Shown piece by piece: positions 1 to 9,226 of a stretch of 64,000 bases of DNA; position 1 is the first letter of the stretch; each line of letters starts with the position of its first letter. This stretch comes from Blastocatellia bacterium UBA7656 (GTDB taxonomy: Bacteria; Acidobacteriota; Blastocatellia; UBA7656): positions 1 to 64,000 of the forward strand of contig DLHY01000078.1 of assembly GCA_002483445.1 (NCBI GenBank), given 5' to 3'. The notes under the pieces were generated by a model. It was not told the origin of the DNA. It searched no databases and was given only the letters and a program-made list of their open reading frames with translations. The position numbers and the translations under genes were made by a program.

Positions 1-32
1 GCGTGCCATGCTATTCCCATTTCTTGTACTCC

Positions 33-103
33 AGGTGACAGGTGACAGGTGACAGGGAACAGGGAAGGATTCCCTATAACCTGTCACCTGTTCCCTGTCA
101 CCT
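33..103. repeat. Heptamer-built inverted repeat
   Basis: The left arm is tandem 7-mers (GGTGACA three times, then GGGAACA-type variants). The right arm carries the complementary TGTCACC/TGTTCCC units, so the whole can fold into a long hairpin. It abuts the stop of the AAA ATPase gene and could act as its terminator. It is one of about ten such elements in the window, each with a different 7-mer. Confidence 0.8.
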
Positions 104-1568
104 AATTTATTCTGCGCGAGCGGCTGAAGCTTTCATACTGCTGCCCTCGCGTGTCCGCTTTTGCTGCCGCGTAGCCGCGCTCGTCGCTGCGGCTGATCTT
201 CTTTTGCGCGTGCAGCCCTTCGAGTATCAATTCGCAAACGGCAACGGCAATCGCGGGTCTGGACAAATCCGCAAGACCGCTTTCAGCGGCAGCGTTGATA
301 AGTCCTGCAACGCGGCGAAAACTTTTCAGGCAAAGTTCCGCGCTGTCGGTGTCGCTCACTCTGAGAGTCCCGCCGTCATCGAACCAAGAGATTATCTCCG
401 AGCAATCGATGTTGTCGAAATAAAACTCGAAGGTCTTGCCCGCGGCGGCTCGAATCAGATCGCGGGCGATGTTGGCGGCCCCGCGCTGCTCGCCTTCGTA
501 TTCGAGTTCGAGCTTGCCGGTGATCGCAGGCAACGCGGCGTAAATATCGCAGATGCGAGCCGACACTTCCTTTTCGCCCGCGATGAGCGAGCGGCGTTCG
601 GCATTCGACACGACGTTTTCGATGATCGATATCGATAGCCGCTGACTCACGCCTGAGCGTCGATCCACTCGCGCGTCAGCGCGAGCTTCAAAGGCGATCT
701 GCTCGACTGCGCGAAACAGAAAATCGGGAATCATCGCATCGCGGCCATCGCGCAGAGTCCACGCTTCCTGTTGAGTGATTTCCATGCCTTCTTCTACGGT
801 CGCGGGGTAATGGGTGGTGATTTCACTGCCGATGCGATCCTTGAGCGGCGTGATGATCTTGCCGCGGGCGGTGTAATCTTCCGGGTTTGCGGAAAAGAGG
901 AGCATCACATCGAGCGGAAGCCGGACAGGGTAGCCTTTTATCTGAACATCGCCTTCCTGCATTATGTTGAACAATCCAACCTGAACTTTACCGGCAAGGT
1001 CGGGCAGTTCGTTGATGGCCATCACTCCGCGATTGGCCCGCGGCAGCAGTCCGTAATGAATCGTCAGTTCGTCGGAGAGCAGGTGGCCTCCGCGAGCGGC
1101 CTTGATCGGGTCGAGGTCGCCTATGAGATCGGCTATCGTGACATCGGGCGTTGCGAGTTTTTCTACATATCTCGAATCGCGAGAGATGAAACTGACCGGA
1201 GTGTGGTCGCCCATCTCTTCTATTTTGATCCGGCAGGCTTTGCAGATCGGGGCAACGGGGTTGTCATTTATCTCGCATCCTTCGACAGCGGGAAGCAGAG
1301 GGTCGAGAAGGGTGACTATCTCGCGAAGAATTCGGCTCTTTGCCTGTCCGCGGAGTCCGAGGAGTATGAAATTATGGCGCGATAAAATGGCGTTGACTAT
1401 CTGCGGTATAACGGTGTCTTCATAGCCGACGATGCCGGGAAAAATTTTTTCGCCGCGTCGCAGTTTCGCTATCAGATTCGAGCGAACCTCGTCCTTGACC
1501 GAGCGATTAGAGAGTTGATCATTGAATCGGCTCTGCTTCAATTCGCCGATTGTGCGTGGCATCTGCAT
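102..1568 (-). CDS. AAA+ ATPase, magnesium chelatase (BchI/ChlI)/MoxR-like
   Basis: This is an AAA+ ATPase. A Walker A-type motif (GLRGQAKS, about residue 71) and a Walker B-like segment (GVMAINELPDL) are visible. They are followed by FSANPEDYT and a C-terminal helical lid, as in the BchI/ChlI I-subunit and MoxR families. An insert after the P-loop contains a Cys pair (ICKAC). No bacteriochlorophyll genes are visible, so a MoxR-like chaperone role, often with a VWA partner, is more likely than pigment synthesis. I chose the ATG at 1568 because GAGGTG lies 6 nt upstream; the open frame extends three codons further to a GTG at 1577. The downstream neighbour lies outside the window. Confidence 0.8.
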   Translation of the reverse strand: MQMPRTIGELKQSRFNDQLSNRSVKDEVRSNLIAKLRRGEKIFPGIVGYEDTVIPQIVNAILSRHNFILLGLRGQAKSRILREIVTLLDPLLPAVEGCEINDNPVAPICKACRIKIEEMGDHTPVSFISRDSRYVEKLATPDVTIADLIGDLDPIKAARGGHLLSDELTIHYGLLPRANRGVMAINELPDLAGKVQVGLFNIMQEGDVQIKGYPVRLPLDVMLLFSANPEDYTARGKIITPLKDRIGSEITTHYPATVEEGMEITQQEAWTLRDGRDAMIPDFLFRAVEQIAFEARADARVDRRSGVSQRLSISIIENVVSNAERRSLIAGEKEVSARICDIYAALPAITGKLELEYEGEQRGAANIARDLIRAAAGKTFEFYFDNIDCSEIISWFDDGGTLRVSDTDSAELCLKSFRRVAGLINAAAESGLADLSRPAIAVAVCELILEGLHAQKKISRSDERGYAAAKADTRGQQYESFSRSRRIN

Positions 1569-1688
1569 TCGCTTCACCTCGAAAAAATGGTGGATGTGAC
1601 AACTGAGTTTATAGCTTTGACTGAGGGAATCTGTAAACCCTCAACAGTTGAATGTTGATTGCGACTGATCGGCGCAGAAACGATGAGG

Positions 1689-1712
1689 AACTGAAAACTG
1701 AAAACTGTTTTC
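1689..1712. repeat. Heptamer repeat (CTGAAAA), short hairpin
   Basis: Two CTGAAAA units are followed by CTGTTTTCC, whose complement pairs with them. It lies just 3' of the zinc-ribbon gene stop at 1724. Same architecture as the other 7-mer elements, with a different unit. Confidence 0.6.
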
Positions 1713-1723
1713 CAGAGGCGTGT

Positions 1724-2383
1724 TCAGCCTTTGCCAAAAATCTTCTTGAAGACGCGAAGGAGACCGCCCTTCTTCTTCTCGTCTTTCTTTTCTTCTTTGC
1801 CCTTCTCCGCTTCTTTCTTCTTGTCAGCCTTGGCGTCGGCAGCAGTCTGAGCAGGTTTTGAAACAGAAGGGTCTCCGTCACTTCTGGGTTTGCCGGTGAT
1901 TGGGACGACAGGCTTTTCGATTTCAGAAGAAGCCTTTGCAGGCTCGGCTCTCGAATCGCTTTTTGCCGGTTCCGTCTCTTCGACGTCTTCCTTAGTCACA
2001 GCTTTCGGATTCAGCGCGCTGGAATTGCTGTTGGCTGCGTCTAAGGGCTTCTCTTTCTTTTTGACTTCGGCAATCGGAGTTTCTTCAACCACTATCTCCG
2101 GTTTCGCGGATGGATCAGGAGAAGCAGGTTGAGAAGATAGGGTCTGCGAAACGGGCGGCGTGGAACGAGCTATAGCAGGAGTATCGGGAGTGCGGGGAGA
2201 GAAGAGAACCGATATGGCGATGATGACTATGGCCCCGACCAGCACGCCGACGCCGATGAGCGACCAGAGGCGACTCTGATCCTGACTTTCGGAGCCAGGC
2301 TCGCGCAGCAGTTTAGTCCCGTCGAGATCGCAATACTTCATCTCGTCAGGAAAACTTTCATTGCAGTCCGGGCATATCTTCAT
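1724..2383 (-). CDS. Zinc-ribbon membrane protein with charged tail
   Basis: Hypothetical membrane protein. It starts with a zinc-ribbon-like motif (CPDC near residue 5 and YCDLDG near residue 19; the second cluster has only one Cys). One transmembrane helix follows at about residues 40-62. The remainder is a Pro/Ser/Glu-rich linker ending in a Lys/Glu tail (KKEAEKGKEEKKDEKKKG) and a short basic-aromatic end. Start chosen at the ATG at 2383 with GGGGA 6 nt upstream. Such N-terminal ribbon-plus-helix proteins are common in Acidobacteriota; no function is assigned. Confidence 0.7.
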   Translation of the reverse strand: MKICPDCNESFPDEMKYCDLDGTKLLREPGSESQDQSRLWSLIGVGVLVGAIVIIAISVLFSPRTPDTPAIARSTPPVSQTLSSQPASPDPSAKPEIVVEETPIAEVKKKEKPLDAANSNSSALNPKAVTKEDVEETEPAKSDSRAEPAKASSEIEKPVVPITGKPRSDGDPSVSKPAQTAADAKADKKKEAEKGKEEKKDEKKKGGLLRVFKKIFGKG

Positions 2384-2469
2384 AATCAATCCCCGCTTCG
2401 TTCTATTAGCACGGGTAGCTTAACGCCGACATTCTACCACTCTATCTCTCAAGGTTCAAAAGTAATGAT

Positions 2470-2539
2470 ATGGGTGATGGGTGATAGGGGATGGGTGATG
2501 GGCGGAAAAAGATAAGCTCATCTCCTCACCCATCACCCG
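2470..2539. repeat. Heptamer-built inverted repeat (GGGTGAT)
   Basis: Tandem GGGTGAT-type units at 2470-2503 face complementary CACCCATCACCC at 2524-2539, making a stem-loop directly at the 3' end of the DUF1080 gene. The same 7-mer is reused at 28941-29030. Confidence 0.75.
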
Positions 2540-3478
2540 CTACCTTGCGGGAGTGATGACGATATTTCGATAATAGATTTTTCCGTGATCGCCTTGCAGC
2601 ATGATCGGCCCGGTCTGGGCCTCGTCGCTGTCCAAAGCACCTCCGGTTATGCCCGGTATCTCTGCGTTATCGATTATCGTTTCGCCGTTGAGCATCACCG
2701 TTATCCGGCGACCGATCAGCGTTATGTCGAAACTCTGCCATTCGCCCGCTTTCTTCACCGTGTTTTTCGTCGGAGCGATGAAGCCATAGATTCCGCCGCA
2801 GCGACGGCTGTCAGGCTCCTTGCCGAAATCATCCTGCACCTGCACCTCGTATCGCCCGCGGACGTAAACGCCGCTGTTGCTCTTCTCTTCCATCTTGAAT
2901 TCGATGTGAAGCTTGAAGTCGCGAAACGTCCGCTCGGTGATGATGTCCGTGCTGCGAGGATCGTTGGTAAGTTCACCGTTGACGACTTTCCAGGCCGCCG
3001 TCGAGTTGGGATCGCGCAGCCGCCAGCCCGCGAGGTCTTTCCCGTTGAAGAGCGTGATGGGTTTGCCCCATCGCGGAGCCGCTTTTCTTGAAAGCGCAGG
3101 GGCGCGGCGCGCGACCCACTTCATCAGCTTGCCTTCCGCGTCGGTAGTCTCGCCTTCAAGGTTTCTGCCGACGAAACGGGCCGTGAATAACAGGTCTGTC
3201 GTTCTGGATTCAAACTGAATGGGCAGGGTGAGCGTGAGCTTGCCATCCGCGAAATCGACCGATTTGAGAGGTCTCTGGCTGCCGGTTCGCCCGACGAATC
3301 GGCCCGCGAGTTTTTCGCCTTCGCGCGTGATCTCGAACCACGAAGGATAACTCGTCCCGTCTGAAGTGGTGACGGTCATATTCCATCGCCCCATCACCCG
3401 GTCGGTCTTTTGAGCGCGGGATGAAACACTGAAAAAACAAAGCGTGAAAAGGAGCGCGACTGCAAGCCTTCTGATCAT
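2540..3478 (-). CDS. Secreted DUF1080 (3-keto-disaccharide hydrolase-like) protein
   Basis: A signal peptide (about residues 1-22, ending SRAQ) is followed by a small beta domain of about 100 residues. The C-terminal half is a DUF1080 domain: LFNGKDLAGWR, then WKVVNGELT, then FKMEEKSNSGVYVRGRYEVQ, and YYRNIVITP at the end. DUF1080 is a concanavalin-like fold with some members acting on 3-keto-glycosides; the substrate here is unknown. The start at 3478 has a strong GGAGG 6 nt upstream. It lies downstream of the WD40 gene, separated by a REP pair, so co-transcription is uncertain. Confidence 0.85.
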   Translation of the reverse strand: MIRRLAVALLFTLCFFSVSSRAQKTDRVMGRWNMTVTTSDGTSYPSWFEITREGEKLAGRFVGRTGSQRPLKSVDFADGKLTLTLPIQFESRTTDLLFTARFVGRNLEGETTDAEGKLMKWVARRAPALSRKAAPRWGKPITLFNGKDLAGWRLRDPNSTAAWKVVNGELTNDPRSTDIITERTFRDFKLHIEFKMEEKSNSGVYVRGRYEVQVQDDFGKEPDSRRCGGIYGFIAPTKNTVKKAGEWQSFDITLIGRRITVMLNGETIIDNAEIPGITGGALDSDEAQTGPIMLQGDHGKIYYRNIVITPAR

Positions 3479-3495
3479 TTTATTCCTCCGAAAAT

Positions 3496-3573
3496 GTACA
3501 GCAGGCTGCCAGCCTGCTGATTCTCAAATTTTCATGTCTTCAAATCATGAACAGGCTGGCAGCCTGTTCTACG
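3496..3573. repeat. REP pair (BIME)
   Basis: Two copies of the palindrome family CAGGCTGCCAGCCTG stand in opposite orientation (about 3496-3519 and 3550-3573). They are separated by a spacer related to that at 18833-18862 and 30359-30383. This is a typical paired REP arrangement between two minus-strand genes. Confidence 0.85.
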
Positions 3574-3622
3574 TCAACGATGCTTCCGCGTTTGTCCGAC
3601 GGTCGCTATGCCTGCACAGAAA

Positions 3623-6600
3623 TCACAGGCGAGATTTCACCAGTCGTTCCAAATCCTCGATCCTGGCGATGAGAGCCTTGTTCTCTTCCTGCTGCGCGCA
3701 TAACTGCTCTTTCAGAGCTTCGATTTGCGTCTGTTTTTCCCGCGTCATTCGATACAGCCCTTGAATCGCAGCAAAGGCTACGCCCTGCGCATCAACGGGG
3801 TGGATGTGTTTATCGTCTTCGCCAACGGCGAAGGCTGTCGCGAAGTCCTGCGCCATCGGGCCGATGTGACGGATGGCAGCGTCATCCCACTTGTAGTTCC
3901 ATTTCTGTATGGGAAGCTCTGCCAATCGTTGCAGAATCACGAGCGGGTCTACGGTTTCGAATTCGTCTTTGACATTGCGATCCGAAGGCACAGGGATGCA
4001 GGTGCAGATTTTATTGCAGGTGCAGTAAGTGCCGCCGCTACGACCGCCGCCTGTGCTGCGCCTTGGCGATGGAGCGGGCGGAGTAGAAGCTCTCTCGGTT
4101 CCGGGAACGCAGTTGCAGGTGCAGACCGCGCCGGACGGAATCGGCGAACCGCAAGGCAGTGTGTAGGTGATGGTTTGTCCGGTCACCTGATCGTAGACAT
4201 TGTAGGCGATGCCTTTGACCTCCGGCGTATTTGCGGCGGCGTCAAAGAGAAAAGTGCGAAAACCGGGTTTGTCCAGATCCCAAAGCGTGATGACGCCTGA
4301 ATAATCTCCGGTCGCCAGTGTCCTGCCGTCCGGCGTCACTGCCGCGGCTTTTATGTTGAATAGTTGCGTCTCCAGCACGGCCTGCATCTGGCATTCCGGC
4401 GTTGCCCAAATCCTGATGCCGCCGCCCGTGATGAGCGACAGCAATCGCCTGCCATTAGACGCGAAGACGAGCGCCGCCTCCTTGTTCCCATAGTTGTCGC
4501 GCTGATCTTCGATGCTTGCGAGCAAACGTCCTTCCTCCACTGACCATAGCGCGACGCCGAAAGCCGAACTCGCTGCCAGCAGCTTGCCGTCCGGCGTGAA
4601 CGCCAGCGATGTTGCATTCGATCCTTCCAGAGAGCCGAGCAGCCGACCGCTCGGCAGTTCCCATATCCGTGTGCTGCCATCATCAGAGGCAACGACCAGG
4701 CGGCTGGCATCCGGCGCGATGGCCATCGCCTGTATCTGCCCGCCGTGTCCGGCCAGTTTCATCAGCAAACGCCCTTCGGGCAACAACCACAGGCTCACTG
4801 CGCGCTCTTCCCGCGCTCCCGCCGTCGTTGTCACGAGCAGCCTGCCGTCCGGTGTCATTGCCATCGCTCTCAAATCATTCTTTGACTCGGCCAGCGTCAC
4901 CTGCAAACGCCCTTCAGGCAACGACCAGATTTTAATAGCGCCGTTGGAATCCGCCGATGCCATCGTCTTCCCGTCTCCGCTGATCAGCAATCTTTGGACG
5001 CGCGCCTGATGCCCCTCCAACGTGGCGAGCAATCGCCCTTTGGGCGCGGTTTTGCTGCTCTGCGGTCTGGCAGGCGGCGGCGCAGCCTTTTTGTTGGATT
5101 TCCTGGCGGGTGAAGTCACTGGCGGTGGCGCAGTCTCAGGCAGCGCCCATAGTTTTATAGTCTTATCGTCAGCAGCGGTGATGATGGTTTTGCCGTCGGA
5201 CAGAATCGCAACATCGTTGATGTTTTCCTTGTGACCATCGAGCGAAGCCATCAACTGGCCACCTGGCAATGACCAGAGCTTGGCGGTGTTGTCATGGGAA
5301 GCCGAAGCCAGTATTTTCCCGTCTGTCGAGATGGTGAGCGCCGTCACCGCGCCGTTGTGCGCCAGCAGCCTTTTATCCGGCGATTTGCTTGCTGTCAGTA
5401 CGGGATCCAACAGATGGCTGCGAAAGTCCGGCGGCTGGCTGTTCCACATCGTAATGTTGCCGCCGACGCTGCCCGTAAACACGCGCTGACTGTCAGATGT
5501 GAACAATGCGACGCTCATCTGATTGCTGATTTGTAACTGTCCAAGCAATTGACCATCGGGCAATGACCACAAACTCCCCGAATCATGGCTGCCCGTCAGC
5601 AACATGCGGCTGTCAGCCGAGAAGGCAAAATCGCTGAAGTTATATGCGACTCTTTCCACCCTGCGTAACTGTTTGCCGTCGGGCAACGACCAGAAAAAGA
5701 GAGTTCCTCTGGAAGCAGAGACAAGGATTTTGCCATCCGGCGAAATGGCTATGTTGTTGATGTCTCCGGCTCCCGGTCTCAATGTCGTCAGTAATCGCCC
5801 ATCCTCAAGCGAACGCAGAGCAATATCATAAGACCCGAAAGCAATCATCTTGCTGTCAGGAGTTATGGCGAAGGATTCGCTCGAATTTCCCGGCAGCGTC
5901 ATCAGCAGGCGCGCTTCGGGCAACGACCAGACTCTCAGCCGGTTCTCTTTGCTTCCTGTTGCCAACAGCCTGCCATTCGGAGTCAGCGCCAGCGACCGCA
6001 CGGGAGAGGTGTGTCCTTCAAGCGTCGTTAGCAATCGACCATCGGGCAATGACCATAATCGGATCGTCTTGTCGTTCGCCGCCGAAATCAACATCTTCCC
6101 GTCAGGAGTGATAGCCACGGCGTTGATGGTATCCGTATGTTCATCCATCGTCGCTTGCAATCGCCCGTCGGCGAGCGTCAGCAAACGTAGCGTATCGGCA
6201 GATGCCGTGACCAGCATTTTCCCATCCGGGGTGATTGCCAGATCGTTCACGTCGCTCGTATGAATCGGCAGAGTGGCAATCCACTCTCCTTCCGGCATCG
6301 ACCAGAGCTTGACCGTGTTGTCCTGCGAACCGGAAACCAGCATCCTGCCATCGGGTGTGAGCGCAAGGGCGGTCACTCTGCCAGTATGCGCGGGTCGCGG
6401 TTTTTCCGCCGCTTTCAACAGTGGGTTGGTCTGATGGCCGCCATTCAGCGACGACTCTGCTGCGTTGCCTGCCGTATCGGCTTCGCCCTGATTCTCCAGC
6501 AGAAACAAAGCGGCAGCAGCGCCAATGCCGACGCCGAGCAAGCCGCGGCGGTTCATATTCGTATCCCAGGGCATCTGCGTCACCGGCACGATTTCCGGCG

Positions 6601-6661
6601 CGTCGCTGCTTCCATCGGCATTGACTCGAGTCAGTTCAAATTGCGGTCTTGCGATTTTCAT
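3623..6661 (-). CDS. WD40 repeat protein with Cys-rich segment and C-terminal peptidase S74 domain
   Basis: This is a very large exported or membrane-anchored beta-propeller protein. After a roughly 35-residue N-terminal stretch, NRRGLLGVGIGAAAALFLL forms a twin-arginine-like signal or anchor. I count 16 WD40 units, most ending LWSLPDGR or similar, enough for two 8-blade propellers. A Cys-rich stretch follows (CTCNC, then YCTCNKICTC). The C-terminus has SDRNVKD and HIGPMAQDF, hallmarks of the peptidase S74 (intramolecular chaperone) domain, then a coiled coil. S74 domains usually cut themselves off after trimerisation of phage tail spikes. Start at ATG 6661, with AAGGAG 8 nt upstream; the longer frame is REP-derived. 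It may be a partner or substrate of the radical SAM protein encoded upstream. Confidence 0.85.
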   Translation of the reverse strand: MKIARPQFELTRVNADGSSDAPEIVPVTQMPWDTNMNRRGLLGVGIGAAAALFLLENQGEADTAGNAAESSLNGGHQTNPLLKAAEKPRPAHTGRVTALALTPDGRMLVSGSQDNTVKLWSMPEGEWIATLPIHTSDVNDLAITPDGKMLVTASADTLRLLTLADGRLQATMDEHTDTINAVAITPDGKMLISAANDKTIRLWSLPDGRLLTTLEGHTSPVRSLALTPNGRLLATGSKENRLRVWSLPEARLLMTLPGNSSESFAITPDSKMIAFGSYDIALRSLEDGRLLTTLRPGAGDINNIAISPDGKILVSASRGTLFFWSLPDGKQLRRVERVAYNFSDFAFSADSRMLLTGSHDSGSLWSLPDGQLLGQLQISNQMSVALFTSDSQRVFTGSVGGNITMWNSQPPDFRSHLLDPVLTASKSPDKRLLAHNGAVTALTISTDGKILASASHDNTAKLWSLPGGQLMASLDGHKENINDVAILSDGKTIITAADDKTIKLWALPETAPPPVTSPARKSNKKAAPPPARPQSSKTAPKGRLLATLEGHQARVQRLLISGDGKTMASADSNGAIKIWSLPEGRLQVTLAESKNDLRAMAMTPDGRLLVTTTAGAREERAVSLWLLPEGRLLMKLAGHGGQIQAMAIAPDASRLVVASDDGSTRIWELPSGRLLGSLEGSNATSLAFTPDGKLLAASSAFGVALWSVEEGRLLASIEDQRDNYGNKEAALVFASNGRRLLSLITGGGIRIWATPECQMQAVLETQLFNIKAAAVTPDGRTLATGDYSGVITLWDLDKPGFRTFLFDAAANTPEVKGIAYNVYDQVTGQTITYTLPCGSPIPSGAVCTCNCVPGTERASTPPAPSPRRSTGGGRSGGTYCTCNKICTCIPVPSDRNVKDEFETVDPLVILQRLAELPIQKWNYKWDDAAIRHIGPMAQDFATAFAVGEDDKHIHPVDAQGVAFAAIQGLYRMTREKQTQIEALKEQLCAQQEENKALIARIEDLERLVKSRL

Positions 6662-6679
6662 AAGAACAACTCCTTCAAG

Positions 6680-6940
6680 GTACAACAGGCTGCCAGCCTG
6701 TTGCCGTTTTGAAATCTCATCTTTTCAAAGCATGAAGAGGCAAACATCTTGTGCTGTCAACCGCGGCTTTAGCTCTGTCGCTCAACAGGCAAGCTGCGTG
6801 TTCTACGTGAAAAGTACAACAGGCTGCCAGCCTGTTGCCGTTTTGAAACCTCATATCTTCAAAGCAGGAAGAGGCAAACATCTTGTGCTGTTAACCGCGG
6901 CTTTAGCTCTGTCGCTCAACAGGCTGGCAGCCTGTTGTAC
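6680..6940. repeat. Tandemly duplicated REP/BIME block
   Basis: Two roughly 133-bp near-identical units (6680-6812 and 6814-6940) each start with a CAGGCTGCCAGCCTG palindrome and share an inter-REP spacer containing AACCGCGGCTTTAGCTCTG. The first unit ends in a decayed palindrome at about 6782-6805, the second in an intact one at 6917-6940. The last palindrome lies inside the 3' end of the RAYT gene. Confidence 0.9.
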
Positions 6941-7643
6941 CTTCGCACTTCCAACTCCAGCGCCATTCGCGTCGGTCTTCAACCAGTCCCGCTTTGACCG
7001 GATTGTTTAGCACATACTCAACTATGCGATGATATTCCGTCTCATTTCTTACTTCATGATCATAGCTCTCAGCTTCCCAGAATGCGCCTTTTCGCTTTAA
7101 CAGCTTGTTTGCCTCCTGCGCCGTGTAGCTTTTCAGCGAGTGCATGATCGCTTCCAAAGGCGGCTCGTCGCTTTCATAGAGCAACCGCGCAGCGCCTAGT
7201 TTTTCATGCAGGCTTATTTCGTTCAGAAAAGGCTTGAAGACGACATGAACATGGTTCGACATAATGCAGTAAGCATCCAGCCGATAGACTTTTCCATGTC
7301 GATGACGCAGGCTGTCAACGACTATCTTTGCAACCTGCTCGTCTTTCAACCAGGTCGGGCCAGTTGCTGCCTGATGCAAAATGTCCTCGAATTTCCTGAA
7401 CCAATGGCGATGGAAATCCAGCAGCCTCTCTTTATGGTTTATGACTTCCGCTCGCGCGCTTTGCGATGCTTCTTTTTCGACTTTTTCAATCTCCTTCTCC
7501 AGCCAGACCTTTTCAGCCTTCCATTCCCTCAACACTCTCTGTGGAACCGACCCCGCCAACCGAAAAGTCACGAACAGTATCGCGTCGGGCGAATGTATAT
7601 GCGGCAAGTTCCGACGACGATAATGTTTATATTCGTACCTCAT
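6903..7643 (-). CDS. REP-associated tyrosine transposase (RAYT, IS200/Y1 family)
   Basis: This is a Y1 single-strand transposase of the REP-associated class. The HUH motif is seen in IMSNHVHVVFKP and the candidate nucleophile Tyr in LKSYTAQEANKLL; a helical region lies between the N-terminal beta part and the HUH core. REP palindromes flank it on both sides (6680-6940 and 7660-7682), as expected if it acts on them. Its last residues (GTTGCQPVERQS) are translated from the 3' REP. Start set at the ATG at 7643; a TTG six codons upstream is also open but REP-derived. The upstream Shine-Dalgarno is weak. Confidence 0.9.
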   Translation of the reverse strand: MRYEYKHYRRRNLPHIHSPDAILFVTFRLAGSVPQRVLREWKAEKVWLEKEIEKVEKEASQSARAEVINHKERLLDFHRHWFRKFEDILHQAATGPTWLKDEQVAKIVVDSLRHRHGKVYRLDAYCIMSNHVHVVFKPFLNEISLHEKLGAARLLYESDEPPLEAIMHSLKSYTAQEANKLLKRKGAFWEAESYDHEVRNETEYHRIVEYVLNNPVKAGLVEDRREWRWSWKCEGTTGCQPVERQS

Positions 7644-7653
7644 ACGCTCTTCA

Positions 7654-9030
7654 TCACTCAACAGGCTGGCAGCCTGTTGTACCTTCTTCGTGCCAGAACA
7701 GGCCGCCCGCAGCGGCGATGCGTTCGAGTATCTGGTCTTTAGTCAACTCTCGCGTGATGTGACACCGATCCGAGCCTTGAAATTCCTCCTCGCCGCTGAT
7801 GGTCAATGACTTGTGATAGCAATCGCCCGCGCAAGTCCACTTGGCGAAACACCCCTGGCAAAATTCCCTGTGCTGCACCGCCAGACCTCTGAGGTTGTTC
7901 AACACCGGCAGATTGAAACTGTACTTGCCCGACTCTTTCTCCGGCTCGCCGTAAAAGAAAACCTTTGCCCACGGGTTGTCTTCGGAAAAAGATTCGTAGC
8001 AGGCTGATACGTTGCCATCGGGCGACAGCGCGAAGCTGTCCTGCGAGACGCCGCAGAAATGATTCGTCAACGCGCCGAGACGCGCGGCGGAATACGTTAT
8101 CTCGCGCCCGTAAGAGTGCGCTCGCTGTTGCGCCTCGCGATAAGCATTGATGAACTCATCGGTCTCCGCCGACGGCGCATTCGTCCATCTTCCCAGTTGA
8201 TAAGCCGGTTCAACCTGTATCTGTTCAACCTGAAAGTTCGCGCAGATGAATTCGACCGAATCCGGCAACCGCGCAATCTGATCCCGCGTCACCGTCACTC
8301 GCAGCCCGTAAGGGAAATTCGCTTCATCGAAACGGCCAATGGTGTGCATGACGAGATGGCTGGAACCTTGTCCCAGAACGGTCAGCCGATGCTTGTCATG
8401 CGCTGAGGGCAGGCCGTCAAAAGAGATATTGACGCTGTGGAGATTGGCAATGATCCAGTCGATCTGCGCATCGCTCAACACGCCGTTTGAAGCTGAAGCG
8501 CCTCGCACATGAAGATTCAATTCCGCTGCTTTCTCTCGCGCATACTCGAAGGAGTCGACCATCACGCGCCAATTGACGGTAGGCTCTCCGCCGCCGTGAT
8601 AGAGAATTTCAAAATCCGTTAGCTCTTTCCTTGCGGCATTCGAAGCCACGAAATCGATGCCGCGTCGGGCTACCTCAATCGACATGTTTTTCGTCGGGGT
8701 GTCGCCTGCCGAGGCATAGCAGTAAGTGCATCGCAGATTGCACGCAGTCGTCAGGAATAAAGTGACCGTAGTGGGTTCGGGGTCGCCTGCGAATTCCGTT
8801 ACAGGCAATGCTTCTTCTCCGGCATCGAGAATTTCGAGACGGCGAAGAAATTCTGCGAGCGAGCCATCCGGGTCTGCGGATTGGTCTAAGCCGCCAGCTT
8901 TGATGTCTGCAAGAAAGTTCACCACTTCCGCATTGGCGACAAAAGCGGCGCGGCGCAACGGCGCATAAACGATGTATCGGCTGTCTTCCAGCGGTATGGT
9001 GAACAATTCGGCTGAAACATCGACGGACAT
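7654..9030 (-). CDS. Radical SAM/SPASM protein
   Basis: Radical SAM enzyme with the 4Fe-4S motif CNLRCTYC at about residue 102 and a C-terminal SPASM domain rich in Cys (FCGV, SACYES, FCQGC, TCAGDCYH, DRC), enough for auxiliary clusters. The N-terminal 60 residues resemble the small PqqD-like or recognition segment found before many peptide-modifying SPASM enzymes. Members modify peptides or proteins, as in sulfatase maturation or RiPP crosslinking; the substrate is not identified. The start at 9030 has AGGAGG 7 nt upstream, so the 51 upstream in-frame codons are not used. The final residues GTTGCQPVE come from a REP palindrome fused to the 3' end. Confidence 0.85.
   Translation of the reverse strand: MSVDVSAELFTIPLEDSRYIVYAPLRRAAFVANAEVVNFLADIKAGGLDQSADPDGSLAEFLRRLEILDAGEEALPVTEFAGDPEPTTVTLFLTTACNLRCTYCYASAGDTPTKNMSIEVARRGIDFVASNAARKELTDFEILYHGGGEPTVNWRVMVDSFEYAREKAAELNLHVRGASASNGVLSDAQIDWIIANLHSVNISFDGLPSAHDKHRLTVLGQGSSHLVMHTIGRFDEANFPYGLRVTVTRDQIARLPDSVEFICANFQVEQIQVEPAYQLGRWTNAPSAETDEFINAYREAQQRAHSYGREITYSAARLGALTNHFCGVSQDSFALSPDGNVSACYESFSEDNPWAKVFFYGEPEKESGKYSFNLPVLNNLRGLAVQHREFCQGCFAKWTCAGDCYHKSLTISGEEEFQGSDRCHITRELTKDQILERIAAAGGLFWHEEGTTGCQPVE
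7660..7682. repeat. REP palindrome within the 3' end of the radical SAM gene
   Basis: CAGGCTGGCAGCCTG palindrome between the radical SAM and RAYT genes. It encodes the last residues of the radical SAM protein and sits just upstream of the RAYT start. Confidence 0.85.
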
Positions 9031-9226
9031 GAGAACACCTCCTGATAATTCAGTCTCTACAATTGGATTGTTGCTGCCAAACAGCCTTTGATTGCCGATA
9101 CTATAGCCTGTTATTCCAATCGAGTCATCCTTATTTTGCAGAGCTTGAATAATAACGAGATTGGGCGTATAAGACTCGAACAAAACCCGGTGGATTTCAT
9201 GAGAAAATCACGCTCTGAGGAAAAGG

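Noticed and set aside
6709..6923. Two spaced near-identical repeats resembling a short CRISPR array
   Set aside because: Only two units of about 133 bp, each bounded by REP palindromes; no short regular repeat-spacer pattern and no cas genes.
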